NCBI GenBank assembly: GCA_013398055.1
Contig: VZRS01007670.1
Location: forward strand, 1 to 64,000
From: Ifrita kowaldi
Lineage: Eukaryota > Chordata > Aves > Passeriformes > Cinclosomatidae
Direction of reading: 5' to 3'
DNA: 64,000 bases
Shown: one piece after another, positions 37,641 through 50,228 of the stretch
Position numbering within the stretch: position 1 is the stretch's first letter
Layout: every line of letters begins with the position of its first letter
The notes under the pieces: model-generated
Told to the model about the DNA's origin: nothing
What the model saw: the letters and a program-made list of their open reading frames with translations, nothing else
Databases searched by the model: none
Position numbers and translations under genes: made by a program

Positions 37641-38214
37641 TGTTTGATAACCCTGTTCAAAGCTCTCCTTGTCACTACAGCTCTCCAGGTTCTTCTTTTA
37701 TACGTATGTGGGGATGACCTCCACTGCTCCTGGCCCTGCCCAGGTACCACCGGCCACTCTTATGCAAGCTGTGGGCTTTTGGGGGTTCTCTCAGCTCCCC
37801 CAGAGGTTCCTCCAGCTCAGAAAACTCCTCTTGTGCACTGCTGCAGATTGTGCTGGCACTGGAGCTGCTCACAGTGACAAATTAAGTTTAGCACCTTCAG
37901 AGAGCTTTATTTAGGTTTGTTTTTTTTTTTTATCACTATTATTTTTTAAAGAAAGTATGATAACACTAAATTTTCAGCCCAACTAATTAGTAAACACAGG
38001 GTTAAAGACTGACTACAAATCTTTGTAGGTGTCTAACAATTTGGCAAACGAAAATATGTCCATATGTAGTTCATACAAAATGATTCTTGCCCAGGCAAAA
38101 TGATGTGCAATCTGCTGCCTACAGATAGCCTGTTTATACGTAGCAAACCTTAAACCAACAGAAAAACCCCAAACTAACATCTGTACTCCAGTATTCTTTC
38201 TTCCCAGGTGCAGA

Positions 38215-38905
38215 TTCACTCCTGCCTCCCCAAGTCCTCTCCCCTGCCCTAGAAGGGTGCTGGGGCATGGAAAATAGAGGTTATGGTCAGTTCATAACAC
38301 TACCACTCCTTCCTCTACCTGCAGTTCCCATGCTCCAGCACACTTGTGAGGTACCTCTCACAGTCCTTCACAAACTTCTCCACACTGGGTCCTTTTGGTG
38401 GGGTGCAGTCCTTCAGGAACAGTCTGCTGCAGCATGGGTCCCCCAAGGACCAAGGTTCCTGCCAGCAGATTTTCTCCTGCACGGGCTCCTCTCCATAGAC
38501 CGCAGCTCCTGCCAGGATCCTGCTCCAATGAGGAATTCTCCACAGGCTGCAGGTGGATCTCTGCTCCTCCATGGATATCCATGGGCTGCAGGGGGCAGCC
38601 TGTCTCATTACAGTCTTCACCACAGGCTGTGGGGGAATCTCTCCTCCAGCACCCGGAGCACATCCCCCACCTTCTTTTCTCATTTTTACGCCTGCAGATT
38701 ATTCATCTCAATTTTTTCCTCATTCCCCTTTATGCTCTGCCCTTTCTAAAGTTTTTTTTCCCCAAGGTACCACCGCCTTGGCTGTGGAGCTCAGCTGTGC
38801 ATTGCAGTGGGTCATTTTGGGAGCTGGCTGGAACCACCTGTGCTCCTCACAGAGGCCTCCCTTCAGCCCCTGAAAATCAGCACCTGGAGACCTTCACCTG
38901 GTGCA
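38215..38905. mobile_element. GC-rich dispersed avian repeat, probably ERV-derived
   Basis: This 0.7-kb block is much richer in GC than its surroundings. It carries phrases I associate with a dispersed avian repeat (for example tcttcaccacaggctgtggg, aatctctcctccagcacc, ggagctggctggaaccacc). The best guess is endogenous-retroviral non-coding or LTR-adjacent sequence, but neither ends nor orientation can be fixed from the window. Long frames on both strands (up to 189 codons, 38395-38964) reflect GC content and degenerate repeats and look like no known protein. Confidence 0.55.
38541..38665. repeat. Degenerate 40-bp tandem subrepeats
   Basis: Three units start at about 38541 (cacaggctgcaggtggatct), 38580 (catgggctgcagggggcag) and 38621 (cacaggctgtgggggaatct). 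Spacings are 39 and 41 bp. They lie inside the GC-rich repeat block. Confidence 0.75.
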
Positions 38906-41900
38906 TATTTATTATTAGTGCAGAACACATAGGCATAGTAATCCAACACAATTGTGAAACTTAATTGTGTGCACAGACCATTTGTATAATAAATGCATGT
39001 AAGGTAAAGCTGAACTGTGCCCATGAGATAGATATGGTGGATGTTCCGGATGTGTAAAATTCTCAGATACTTCATGGACCAGAATCTGAAGTAGAAAAAT
39101 AGTAAATACTACCTTTCTCTCCTGAATTTTTCTTGTCAAAGTGCATTCAGCTCCTCATCCTGAACAGCATAAATAGTTCTCCTTATCATCAGATGCTTAT
39201 GGTTTTCATTATTCATTAAAGTATGGATATTTAAACACTTTATTTTTTAATCCTACCTATTATGCATGTTTATTCAAATAGTCATTGTTTTAATACAAAT
39301 GACATCACGTTAGAGCGATGTTCATCCACCAACTAATATTTCCTCTGTATATGATGACACATATTTTTTTCATTGCTTTTCATACTATCAGTTTTCAATA
39401 CTGCTGGTTGCTTATCAGTTCTTGCCTGTGAAAACTGGTCATACTTAACAGCTTAGTTTACTTTCTCTTTTTTGTTATTTATATGTTATTTTTAATTAAT
39501 TATCAGCCAAAACTGCACTGTCCCTGCATTTCTCAAACACCTCTGGATAAGTCTCTCTCTGCTTTACAATACTAGCTCTTTATGCAAGGGATATATTACA
39601 GTTTCTCAGACAGAATATCTGAAATTTTGCTGAGGTTAATTACTTTATATACGTTCACGTAGAAATTGTTTTGGAGTATATTCATTTGGATTTCTTTTAA
39701 TCATGGAGCATATGCTTTCACCTCAAAATTTCCACATGCTCGATGTCCTCAATGCTCTTAAAACGAAAGGAACAGCAATATACAGAATAGGGAAATTAGC
39801 TCACTTGGACCCAGAGTCTGTGCTTATGTTATTGCACAAAAACCTGAGGCATTTTAATCATTCATTACATGGCTGACATTGCCCAGTCTGCTTTAAATTT
39901 TTTTTTAAAACCCTGCAGAACACTTAATAGCACAGGCCACAGAATATTGTTGTATTTGTACACATACAATAATTGGAGAAAGAAATTTTTCAAAAGAAAA
40001 ATCTCTGTGAGAACATTGCAGAGATGTTTGATTAAACCTCTCCTACTCAGTAGGATAAACTGTAATTCTTTATCAAACACAGCAGAAATTATTAAACTTA
40101 TTAGGGAAGAAAAAATAATTACAGTCACTAGCCACCTGAGCTTTTTGAACAGAAGATCCCTGGGATATAATGATTAAATTGCAGGGGTCAGAAAGAATTG
40201 AGAAGGATTAAAAAAACAAAAAACAGACAAAAATGGAGGGAGGAGAAGGAAAGACGCAATGTAACCATCAGATTAAATGTAATTCTGAGAAAGGACTACA
40301 AAGATTTGGGCATAATAAATGAAGAAAACGTGTTTTAGTAAACCAGGAAATTTTCTCCTGTTATTTAATTTTTTATACTATTCATCAAACCCCTATTTTG
40401 CATGGGTTTGTGGAAACATAGACATTACCTAAAGAAAGCATTGCGTCCTCTCAATATATTCTCCTCCTAACTATAATCTACAGCATCTCAAAGCTTTCAA
40501 TGTCTTATGTAAAAAGGGACACTATTAGAATCAAGAAATCAAAGTTATTGGTGGTACATTGTGGTTACTTTTGATCCTGCAAAGCAATCACATGACAAAA
40601 CTGTCTTGCATCCTTCATTTGGATTTTCATTGGATCCCCTCCCCATATTTACGAATGTTAATTCAATGAGACTAGCAAGTTAAGTTTAACATTTATTCAG
40701 GGGCAGCAAAAAAAGAGGTCTCAAGTATAGACACATGTAAACAGAAGAATGCATTTTAATCCCAATCTGTAGAAAGGGAGGGACAACTAAAGCTTCAAAT
40801 CAGAGCACAAGAAATTTTCAGAAATTTGTCCATCAATCGAAGCCTCTGCACTATGTCACTCTGTCTTGCTGTCAATCTTGAAACCAGTCAGGGGCTTCCT
40901 GTGTTACGGCAAGCTCTGCATTATCTCCTCCAAATCCCTAGGAAAAGTCTTTCTTTCCCTCATCTCGCGGAGCAGCAATGTATCTGTTCCTTGCTTTTCT
41001 GAGATATATATTGTTTAGAAGAACTGCATTCTTACCTCGGGAGCTGTCACTTGGTCTCTTTTTTGGCCTCTGTCCCCCTGTCCCTAGCTGCAGGTGCCTC
41101 ACCCTGGTGGGCATGTGCTTAGGTGGACTGGGAGCAGGCAGAAAGCACCAGATTCTCCAAACATTTCCATGTGATCCAGAGTGCAGAAGTGTTACTTTCT
41201 GTGGGCTTGCCCCATATTTTTTGAAGAAACAGTATGTGAACAAATCAGATATGCCCAGTTGCAACCACATAATTCCATATTTTCATGAATATATTTCTAG
41301 AAATAATGATTGAAATTGAAGATATGTGAAAAGCTTCAAAGAAACAGTTCTGTCCATTTACTTCAAGAGATGCGGTCAGGCCGCTGTGATCAAGGTATTT
41401 TGTGACAAACCAGAGACCAGATAGTTCATTAACAGTACATTACAGAGAATCTTCCTTTTTTATACTTTCCCAATTTCCCTTTACACAAATTATAAAATCT
41501 TGAGGCTAATGATGGATATAGCACAGCACAATCGTTATTCGCTAAAGTCTGTTTCAGCAAAGAGGCTCCTACATGCAAACCCACAGAGAGTCATGGATGA
41601 TGGGGAAAAATATAGAGGCAAAGCTATTTTGTTTTTCATATTCAGCCTAATTATGGGTATATAATGAGGTGGCAGACTCACTGAGTACCAAGTGTACCTG
41701 CAGAGAACAGAGTCCATTTTCAAAATTTGTCTCAGTTTAGTGAAATTTATGAAGCTGAGAGCAAGATGACAGAAGTAATAGCTTTGAGAAAAGAAGCACA
41801 TTCTGGAATTCTTTTCCTTTTTAAAAAAATAAATATGATAACAAATATTTGAAAAATAAAATATCCAAGCCTGAATATTTTTTAAGTATGTATTTGATAA

Positions 41901-44586
41901 GTATTAAAAAACCGCAAACAAACAAAACAAAACAAGGCAACAAAAGACTTAATTCTGGTTACACGTTTCTCTTACGAATTTGTTGCATTCAGGTTACGGA
42001 TTCCTTGAATTCCCACCAATTACAGAAAAAGCCTTGTTAGGGGCAAAAAGAATGCATTGTATATGCAAAGCTGAGAATTGATTGTTAGTCTCATTAAAAA
42101 CTCTTAACAGTGTAATCAAAGAACTGTTACTCCAGTTGCATTGATTTTAACATTTCTAGGTCAAATCAGATGCAGGGAGAATGATGTATACACAAGCTCT
42201 ATAGAATCTACTCCTCTCTTTGGTGCTGTGCTCGGCCTTCTACTTCTCCTCTGCATCCTGTTGTCAATGGCTTCAGTTCTTGGGGATTTTAGGTACTAAA
42301 TCATCAGTATACCAATGATCAAAGAAGTATGGTGCTAGGTATTAATGGTTTCTTCCTCCTCACTCTAGGATTCACCTAGGCTCATTTTATATACATATAT
42401 TATCACATTCCACATCCTCCTTTTACCTGCAAGTGCACCATACATCTGAATTTACTGTCTATGCTGTGATTTATGTGTAATGGATACTTACTCTTTTTTT
42501 TTGTCACCCCTACAACTGTTTTTTTTCCCCTGAGATCCCAAGGTTGCATTCCTTTGAGGACCAGTAGCGGAATGCTGGTGAGTGGTTTAAGGATGCTGGG
42601 GTCTGCTTTCACCTGGTGCCTGTGTTTTCCAGGCCCCTGTGATCACCTGCTGCCTCCTTTTGCACTCCTGTTCCGGGCGTGCAGCCTGTCACAGGCAATA
42701 GCAGTAATGTTCCCACTGGGTTACAATGCTACAGATTTGCCATACAGGGATTTCTGATCTGATTTCACATTGAGCAAAAATGTACTTTCCCACAGAAATA
42801 GTACAGTACTTTGTCTAAAGGAGAAATATGGAACTGTTTTGACAGTGATTAAATAATATATTGACACTTCCACTTACACTTTTTTTTCCCTCCAGTTCAC
42901 TCTGCTAGCCCAATATTTTTTAACTGAAAATTTCAACTTGTTAGTAGAGAATTAAAAGAACTTTTGCCAATTATGTCCCATAGATTGTCAAATAAACCTT
43001 CCTAAACTGAATGCTATTTTCTATTTCCTGATAATTATATTTTTTATTTGATTTCATTTCTCACAAGTATAAATATCCTATGATAAATGAATTTACTGAA
43101 AGTTTCTAAGATCTATTACCATTGTTATGAATCCTTTTTCTTAGTTAGATTTAATGCCACATTTATTGTCAGTATTTAAATAGGTGTGCATTTTAAAATA
43201 CAATATTTATAAAAACCTCAAATTCAGCAGTTGAACAGCAAATACTCTATGTTTTATTCAATACTTTTGTTTTATATGATCTTTATGCTAAAGTCCTTTT
43301 ATTGAAAATGACTTCTCTTCAAGACACAAAAGTAATTGAGTCTATCTATGATGATTCCAACCGAATTAATTAAAGTGGTCATGCTCCCTACGGTGCTTAA
43401 ACAATGATTTTGAGCACCAAAGTGGCACTGTAGATGGATAATTGTTGTGTAAACTGAATTTAATATAAAAAGTTTCAAGATAAAACAAAATAATCCTTCA
43501 TATTTTCTAAATCACCAGTAATATTATTTCAACAGCTCTACACTATGTTTTCAGAAATGAATGCACTTTCAGAGATTTTTTTTTTATCACTTTGCCATGG
43601 TGATAAAGAAAATCTTCAAGATTACAATCCTTGGTTCGGAATATTATAGAGACTCTGAAATAAGAAAGTCAATGCTTATTAGGCAAAGAGCTGACAGAAA
43701 AAAGAGGAAAATCAAGAAAATAAAGATAAGGGAAACAACAGGAGGTTGCTTGTTGAGCCTAGTGACCTTATTTGCTGCTCTTAATATGCTAAAATTGTGC
43801 CAATAACAGAAAAAAAAAGGAAAAAATAAAGCCTTTTTATATTCAATTTTTCAGCACAGTGGTTGAATGTTGTTGGATTTTGTTTCCTGCGTCTATTCTC
43901 AGGACTTTTATTTTTTCCCCTCAGGGTAATACTTTAAAATGCAACTTGTCGTAAGCTAAAATGGAAAAACCTCACCTGATTATACATGGGTAAGTTATTG
44001 TTACTGACATGTATGCAAACTGCCAACTAGTGCAGTGTGCCCTTCATTCGGCCTGCATTATTTCCTTGACAAGCAGCACCAAAATTACTGGGCAAGAGTG
44101 AAATACAGCCCTGAACTAGTCTCAGAGCTTATTAAATATTTAATAAGTAATAAGAATCCATCAAAGGATGGACTTTTCCTTACCTGTGACAGCTGGAGGC
44201 AAGAATTGTTTTACAACTTGGCCTGAAAAGTGATTCTCTATGAAAATGACATGAGCATAAGAGGCAGGAAAGAAGAAAAACTATTCTATTGTTAGCATTT
44301 AAATATAGAGTAGTCTGTGAAGAGCTGACTTATTTGCGTTTATTATTATGGGGCCCCAGGAACTAGGAACTATGACTGCAGACCCAGTTTTGTGCATTTA
44401 CCTTGGTGTATGAGTTGTACAGACTGAGTTCAGTAACATCGAAGGTTTTGATCCAGTTTCAGCTAAAATTTCATCTTTTCTGCTTCTGCTACCAGCTACT
44501 CACAGTGCAATAGCTGAAGAGCTTTAGTGCTGTTACTTCAAATGTAATTAAGAAGGAAAATGTAGCTCATTGCTGCTTTTGATGAA
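38906..44586. other. AT-rich single-copy DNA, no gene
   Basis: Nothing recognisable as gene, LTR or CR1. Moderately GC-richer patches at 41030-41170 and 42530-42740 carry open frames on both strands (about 110 codons at 40938-41270 and 40978-41313), but these overlap each other and look like chance. Confidence 0.55.
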
Positions 44587-44602
44587 ACATACATACATAC
44601 AT
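44587..44602. repeat. (ACAT)4 microsatellite
   Basis: Four ACAT units next to the left end of a CR1 tail fragment. Confidence 0.85.
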
Positions 44603-44609
44603 TCAGCAT

Positions 44610-44757
44610 TGCTTGTAACTACCCTTTTCCTGAATAAGAAATGTCTTCCTTTTATCTATTCTGAACTTGTCCTCTCCTAGTTTAAAAACACTGTCCCCTG
44701 TCCTATTGCAGCAGGCCTCATTAAAAAGTCCATTCCCAAAGAAGCCTGTATTTTGGT
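44610..44757 (-). mobile_element. Short CR1 3' UTR fragment
   Basis: The plus strand reads cctgaataagaaatgtcttcc, a diverged ctattctgaac, then agtttaaaaacactgtcccc and tgtcctattgcagcaggcct, then cattaaaaagtcc. These follow the complement of the CR1 3' UTR (aagaatttcttcctaat, agtttaaaaccatt, cttgtcctgtcactaca, gtaaaaagtcc). Only about 150 bp remains and divergence is high, so it is older than the CR1 at 35 kb. Confidence 0.7.
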
Positions 44758-44994
44758 GAATATGCTAAACTTGATTTCTTTCCCATAATTTCCTATATTG
44801 TATAAATCTAGATTATCAATTCTAGGAGCTACTTATCACTTTTGTAGCATCGAAAATTATTGCTTTAAATATTTTTGGTTGGATGGGGTAAAAATTGAAG
44901 AAGAAATGAGAGTTCCTAATAAATTACCAACTTCAAAGTTGCCTGATGTAGAGAAATGAGAGACTAAAAACTCTCTGTGCTGAAAAATCCATGA

Positions 44995-45110
44995 AAATGG
45001 GGAAGATACCCAGGTGAATTAGTGCCTCACCCAAGGTCTCTGAGCAACAAGCACCAGTGCAGGACACAAAGGGAGAAATCGTATGTCTTATCATCAGAGG
45101 CCCCATTGCA
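44995..45110 (-). mobile_element. Possible MIR-type SINE relic
   Basis: cctcacccaaggtctctgag, caagcaccagtgcaggacac and the following purine-rich stretch parallel the reverse MIR form (ttgcccaaggtcacacagc, agtggcagagctggga). The match is patchy and rests on recall. Confidence 0.45.
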
Positions 45111-46639
45111 TTTGTTGCCTTTTTTTCTTTTTCTCATTAAATTAGATAAGGGCTTCTTTAATAGCCAAGAAATTTTAGAACTCTGGCATTCTCCATATAA
45201 TTAAGCATGTGGGAGACAGGGTTTCAAACTGTGAAACAAAAACAGTGTAACAAAATTTTTTGATGCCATAACTCTTGAGAGATGAAAGAAAACATTTATC
45301 TCTGATAAGTTATAAGAATTGATCAAGTACTAGAAAATAGTCTAAGAGATCCTTGAATTAAAATTAACCCTTAACAAAACAGCTAGAAATTACTCAAGCA
45401 AAATCATATTATAATCAATAATTCAATGTATAGAAAGTACAGAAATACTAATGTAATACAAGAAAAGGCACTCAATATCAGCTGAATGAAGAATTCAGAG
45501 CTCAGGAATACCAAAAGTATACCAATTTTATCCAAATGAGTACAGGCTAAGAAAATTTACATTTAAAAAAGTAAAAATTAAAACAGTCAATTGGATCTGT
45601 TTGCAGGCAGCTACAGTGAGCCCTATGAAGATAAAAGAACAACTGCAGCACCCCTAGCACAGATGAAGTTTTTGTCAAAACAGTGGAAAATTGAATATAA
45701 GTGAACTATCACACTAAGGCAACCATAACATTTCCTTATTTAAAATGAAACAAAGGTGCATGACTACTGTTATAGCTGAAGCAGAATTAAAAATAAAATA
45801 CAAGTCATGAAAAGAAAAATGTAAAAATTCCAAACTTCCAATGGTGTGCTTTTTACCACTAAATTTATATATAAGGAAGATAAACATTGGAAAAGCTTTT
45901 ATAAGCTAAGAAAAGAAAAAAAGGATGCAGTTGGGCTAAAAATGCATCTAGCCAGATAAAACAAATTATTGATTTTAATATTTGGGACTGCAAAGCTTAT
46001 ATTTTAAACACATATACTCCAGAATTATGTTCCTTGTTGAAGGGACACTGGGTCCAAAGAAGTATTAGAATTATAAAGGCAATCCTAATGATCTGTTTCA
46101 TGAGGCTGGTGGAGACAGAGACTGAGAAAACACAAATATCAGAGTATACATCTGATCATGTAATTCTCTCGAGCTGCTAGGCACCCCACTTCAGGATTAA
46201 AAAAGAAATTTCATACTGCTTCTGGAATCCAGAATCCAGGATAGACCCCTGTTCAGAACTAATCAGAATTCAGAAGACAAAACGCAGAAACAAATCATAT
46301 CCACTGATATGAGCATTCAACTAAGAGGAGTTTAGTGTCTCTGCCTACTAACTTTTGTTAACTTTCTTAATTAGTTAGCAGATGAAATAGGTTCTGATAT
46401 TTTAAGTTGACTAGAATGATTTTTTATTTTTCTGAAAAGCGTTAGAGAGAGACAAAAAAAATCATTAACTGGAAGAAATGGGGAGGTATCAATAACTTCC
46501 AAGGGATAGAGTGGCCCTTTTTTTGCCATCACAGGAAAAGAAAAACACGTGAACCTTTGCCTTGGGGAAGGACCGAGACTCCCAGTAATGCATGTGCCCA
46601 AATCTCTGCTGAGAGCCCTGAGAGTTCAGTAAATATCAA

Positions 46640-46692
46640 TCACCTACATATGACTCCCACTGGACTTCAATGCACCCTGAGCCTTTCACAAG
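46640..46692. mobile_element. Possible ancient CR1/L3-type tail
   Basis: tgactcccactggacttcaa then tgcaccctgagcctttcac resembles the amniote phrase actcccattgacttcaatgg. Only about 45 bp can be followed. Confidence 0.35.
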
Positions 46693-48377
46693 ATGTGGTG
46701 TTTACTGGGCTAACTACACTCACAACAAAGGATGTGAGCAGCATGTTGTAGTTTTAGTGTCTAGTAACTTTATAGATAACTTTACAGTGAAATAAAGAAT
46801 ACTTCCTGTCTTTGGCAGAGGTTTCCAGAAGTCTCTGTGGTGTTTATAGCGAAGGCAGAAAGATCCAATGATCTGATGAACTTTTGCACTTTTCAAGTTG
46901 AAAAAGTGAATTTAGGTGTCTCCAAGGGTAAAAAGGCTTGAGCAGCTCCAGGTATTGATGAATAGAGTGCATACCAGGGATAAGTTCATCGTGTCTTACA
47001 TGACCTAGATTGTTCTCAGACAGACATTGCCCATAATTGATATCAGTGTGATTGATAACTAGCTTAGTGAGGTCTTAAGAGACCCAAGGAAATAAGGAAT
47101 TCTTCAAAAATATTTAGAATTTTACTTTAAAAAGTTTAACTGTCAATCTTGACAAGACTATGGAAAAAAAAATATTGTGCTGTATCATAGATTATGCCTC
47201 ATACTGGTTTTCCATCTGCTAAAAGGAAATATTCTGTATAACTGTTAGTGCTGTGTTAAAAAGTATTGAACATTTTCTCTGAAGGGTCTTAATTATTTAT
47301 TTCTTAGTAAAGACGTGAATTTAGTATGGTGTCTGTTTTCTACCTACCCAGCAGTGAACAGTAAGAAAAACAGAAACTAGTAACGAGTGCAAGCTACTTA
47401 AGAGTGTCTCAGTGGCGTAAAGAAATGTTCTCTCAGCTATTCTATCTCAAAGCCAGAACTGAGTCATCAAGCATGAATTATATCTAAGTAAGGGAGACAG
47501 AGACCTAGATCATTGCTAACATCTACTCACAAGACTTTTACTGATTTTCATAGGAGTTACATACTTGGGTGTTTCTTGGCATTTGGCCTGCTCAACATAC
47601 CCATAATTACAGAAAAAATCATGTTGACACGTGGATGTTTCACATACAGAACTTTTGTACTGTACATTGAGCCTTACCTCAAAATTAATTTTATGTCCTT
47701 GAAAACTAAATTAACCATTTATCTTTATACCAGTTTCTGCTGGGGAAACGAAGATATGAGACAGATTGCAACAGAACTACCCATTGCAGCCTTCATTCCA
47801 TCATGGGACAATTACATACAAGTGACTATCTCACTGCAAGAAAAGAGAAGACCACGACAAAGGTTGAACAGGCATTTTTTCAATTGGTTGCATCTTCATG
47901 GTTCTCCCGTGATGAAGGTATCAGCAAAGACAGCTGACAGCATAAAGCTATTTCCACACAATTTTGTCAATAAGATTTAAAGAGAGAAAAAAAAATTAGG
48001 TTTCAAGCTCTTATTCCCTACACCAAATTTAGTAACAATGTGTCTGAATAGATATGACATTTCATACAAAATGTGAATTACATTGCATTAAAAAAGATCC
48101 CAGTAAACTGAATATTTCACTTTTATATTTCTGAGAATATAAATGTAAGCAATAAGAAAGGCAGTACTATCCTCTTCAGTGCTATTTTTACCTCCCAAAA
48201 CAGCATCTTTCTATGCCAAGAATGAAGATGTTGCTTGTTTGTTGTTTTCTCCTTGTTTTAACTATGTACCAAGGACAATCTTTGTTAGAGAAGCAGGTGT
48301 GGTGTAAAGAATAACTAATGAATTCAGGAGGAAGGATTCATTGTGCACTTTCAATAAAAGGAACTTTCTTATTCAGT

Positions 48378-48432
48378 CTTTCAGGACCTGATCCAAGTCT
48401 CACTGAAGTCAGCTTGATTCTCTTCTCTGATT
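48378..48432. mobile_element. Ancient CR1/L3-type tail
   Basis: aggacctgatccaagtctca then ctgaagtcagc corresponds to gggcctgatccaaagcccat tgaagtcaatgg, a phrase shared by old LINE tails in birds, turtles and crocodilians. A weak inverted continuation follows. Confidence 0.5.
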
Positions 48433-49547
48433 ATTCAATACAGAATCATCAGAGACAAAGTAAACAAGACGTGTCCTAATAAGTTCCAGAGGAGCTACGA
48501 TCCTGCCTAAGGAAATCAATATTACTTCTGTATCTGGTTGTATATCATTGTACCCATTGTGCAATGAGTACTTTTACCCTCCGGATTTAGACATTGAGAG
48601 CACTTATTTCATCTAGTCATCAGTGCACCAGTTCTCAAACTCCCTGTGCACTGAGAAATCCCAAATACCGCTGAACTTCACAGCCTGCAGTCTTCTAGTA
48701 TCTTCTATATCTTTGAGTTTCTGTGAGAGTTTCTTGTCTCACAGAAAATGCAGAACTTCAGCTGATTCAGAAACATAAACCCTAGATACATCAGTATTCA
48801 ATTCCATGGGCTGTGTCCCACTTGCATTCCCCATTTATGCTGTGCTTGGCAATAATATAAACCAGTAAGTAAATGTGGTGAGTCCACCCTGCCCAGCAAC
48901 CAAGCCCTCACTCTGTCGTTCATTCAACCTTCCCTCAGTGGGATGGGGAGAGAATCAGTATGACAAAAATGAGAAAAACTCATGGGTCCAGAAAAATAGC
49001 CACTTTAGGAAGGGAAGGGAAGGGAAAACTAATGCCCAGACATTCTCTGACTGAAACAATCTTATACTTACCTGTCTCTTGCCTCATGAATCTTGAATTC
49101 TATGTGCAAAATAGCACGGTTTGGGGCACTGTTTCTAGCTGCAGAACTTCAATATCTGTTGTTCTAAGAATATGGTCATGGATGATGTGTGTCAACATTC
49201 AGATTGCACATTTTGTGGAAGAAATGTTTGATATTAATAGAAGAAATAAGGATATGTACCTATAAAGAAGAAACTGAACGAGACTGGCTGTTCATATTTT
49301 TTTCTCTCCCTTTGAGCATATGTGAAAGATCCAGTGACAGTCTAACTCTTAATTCTTGTATAGGAAATTACCTCCTAAATAAGTTAATCAGCTTTCTTAC
49401 CTTCTAAAAGGAGGCATGAGTAAAAGGCAAGTTTTGACACTAACACCTTGACATGAGGAATAATGTAAAGTGACTGATGGAACAACATAAATAGCAATAA
49501 GCCACTAAGAAGATTCCCTCTCTAGTTCTTGCAAATGTAATTTTAGA

Positions 49548-49657
49548 TCAACTGCAGTTTCATTTCTTCAGCTACACTTTTTTGGCAGTAAAAAAACTTC
49601 TGTCAACTGCAGTTTCATTTCTTCAGCTACACTTTTTTGGCAGTAAAAAAACTTCTG
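49548..49657. repeat. Perfect 55-bp tandem duplication
   Basis: Unit 49548-49602 (starting tcaactgcagtttcatttct, ending aaaaaaacttctg) is repeated exactly at 49603-49657. A further, diverged echo (cagctacatttttg ... cagtaaaaaaaa) lies at 49782-49830. The lack of any mismatch indicates a very recent event or an assembly or allele artefact. Confidence 0.95.
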
Positions 49658-50198
49658 AAGTACAATTTCTGTATCTTTGACAGCTAGTGATGCTGTATGC
49701 TGTGTTTTGCTGCTAATTATCCAGCATAATTTTCCTGGAATTCTTCTGGCTACTTGCAACTTCCTATTGAATTCCTGTTTCCAGCTACATTTTTGTTATT
49801 TTTGGGTGCTGCATAACAGTAAAAAAAAAAACATTCACAACATTTACCTACAGCAAACTTTACAGGTGATTATGTGAAAGTCCGTTGTCCTATCACAAAA
49901 GAGCTGATTGCTGCTGTGCTTTACCTTGACTGTGCGTGCACTTGACTCTGAGGGCCACCACCAAGCTACAGCTGGCACAGCTGGCAGCAGCACACCTGCT
50001 AAGCAGAGCAGGCTAATGAGGATATCTCACACCAGCACACTTTTCTTTATGGTGGATAATATAGTTCTTCAGCAGAGGAAAAGTCCTTGTCCTCGTCTGC
50101 AAAGTCCAAACTCTGCATGGGTCTGCCACAAGCCTGCTCGCTGCTTGCCCTGAAATGACAGCTGCAGTTAGCAAACAGCATTACATACTGGAACTCTG

Positions 50199-50228
50199 TA
50201 TTTATTTATTTGTTTGTTTGTTTGTTTG
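50199..50228. repeat. (TTTA)n(TTTG)n microsatellite
   Basis: Two TTTA units followed by about five TTTG units. Confidence 0.9.

Larger units (their letters stand above)
35071..37920 (-). mobile_element. Long CR1 LINE with ORF1 and ORF2 relics, internally deleted
   Basis: Read 3' to 5' along the plus strand. The 3' end and 3' UTR lie at 35071-35480. The RT C-terminus follows, with VPLYSALVRPQLESCVQFW at 35482-35679. The RT fingers/early palm complement runs to about 35880. The EN-RT linker is at 35990-36180 (cctcagccttttccttatcc). Endonuclease N-terminal sequence lies at 36290-36490. Last comes ORF1 with its esterase-like block at 36710-37030 and N-terminal acidic/serine-rich sequence to about 37900. 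A complete CR1 is about 4.5 kb, so at 2.85 kb this copy has lost blocks around 35,880-35,990 (RT palm) and around 36,200-36,290 (EN C-terminal half). It is the only copy here reaching ORF1. Frameshifts and stops make it inactive. Confidence 0.9.
45111..49547. other. AT-rich single-copy DNA with scattered ancient repeat relics
   Basis: There is no supportable gene. An open frame of 155 codons at 47513-47980 (plus) is the longest outside repeats; it shows no domain, no compositional signal and no splice context that I can defend. Two possible ancient LINE tails are listed separately. Confidence 0.5.

Noticed and set aside
38395..38964. 189-codon open frame, with long frames on the opposite strand
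   Set aside because: It lies in a GC-rich dispersed repeat with 40-bp subrepeats. Both strands are open, there is no domain, and the composition is explained by the repeat.
40938..41313. Overlapping 110- and 111-codon frames on opposite strands
   Set aside because: Both strands are open over the same GC-richer patch, neither with a known domain, so chance is the simplest explanation.
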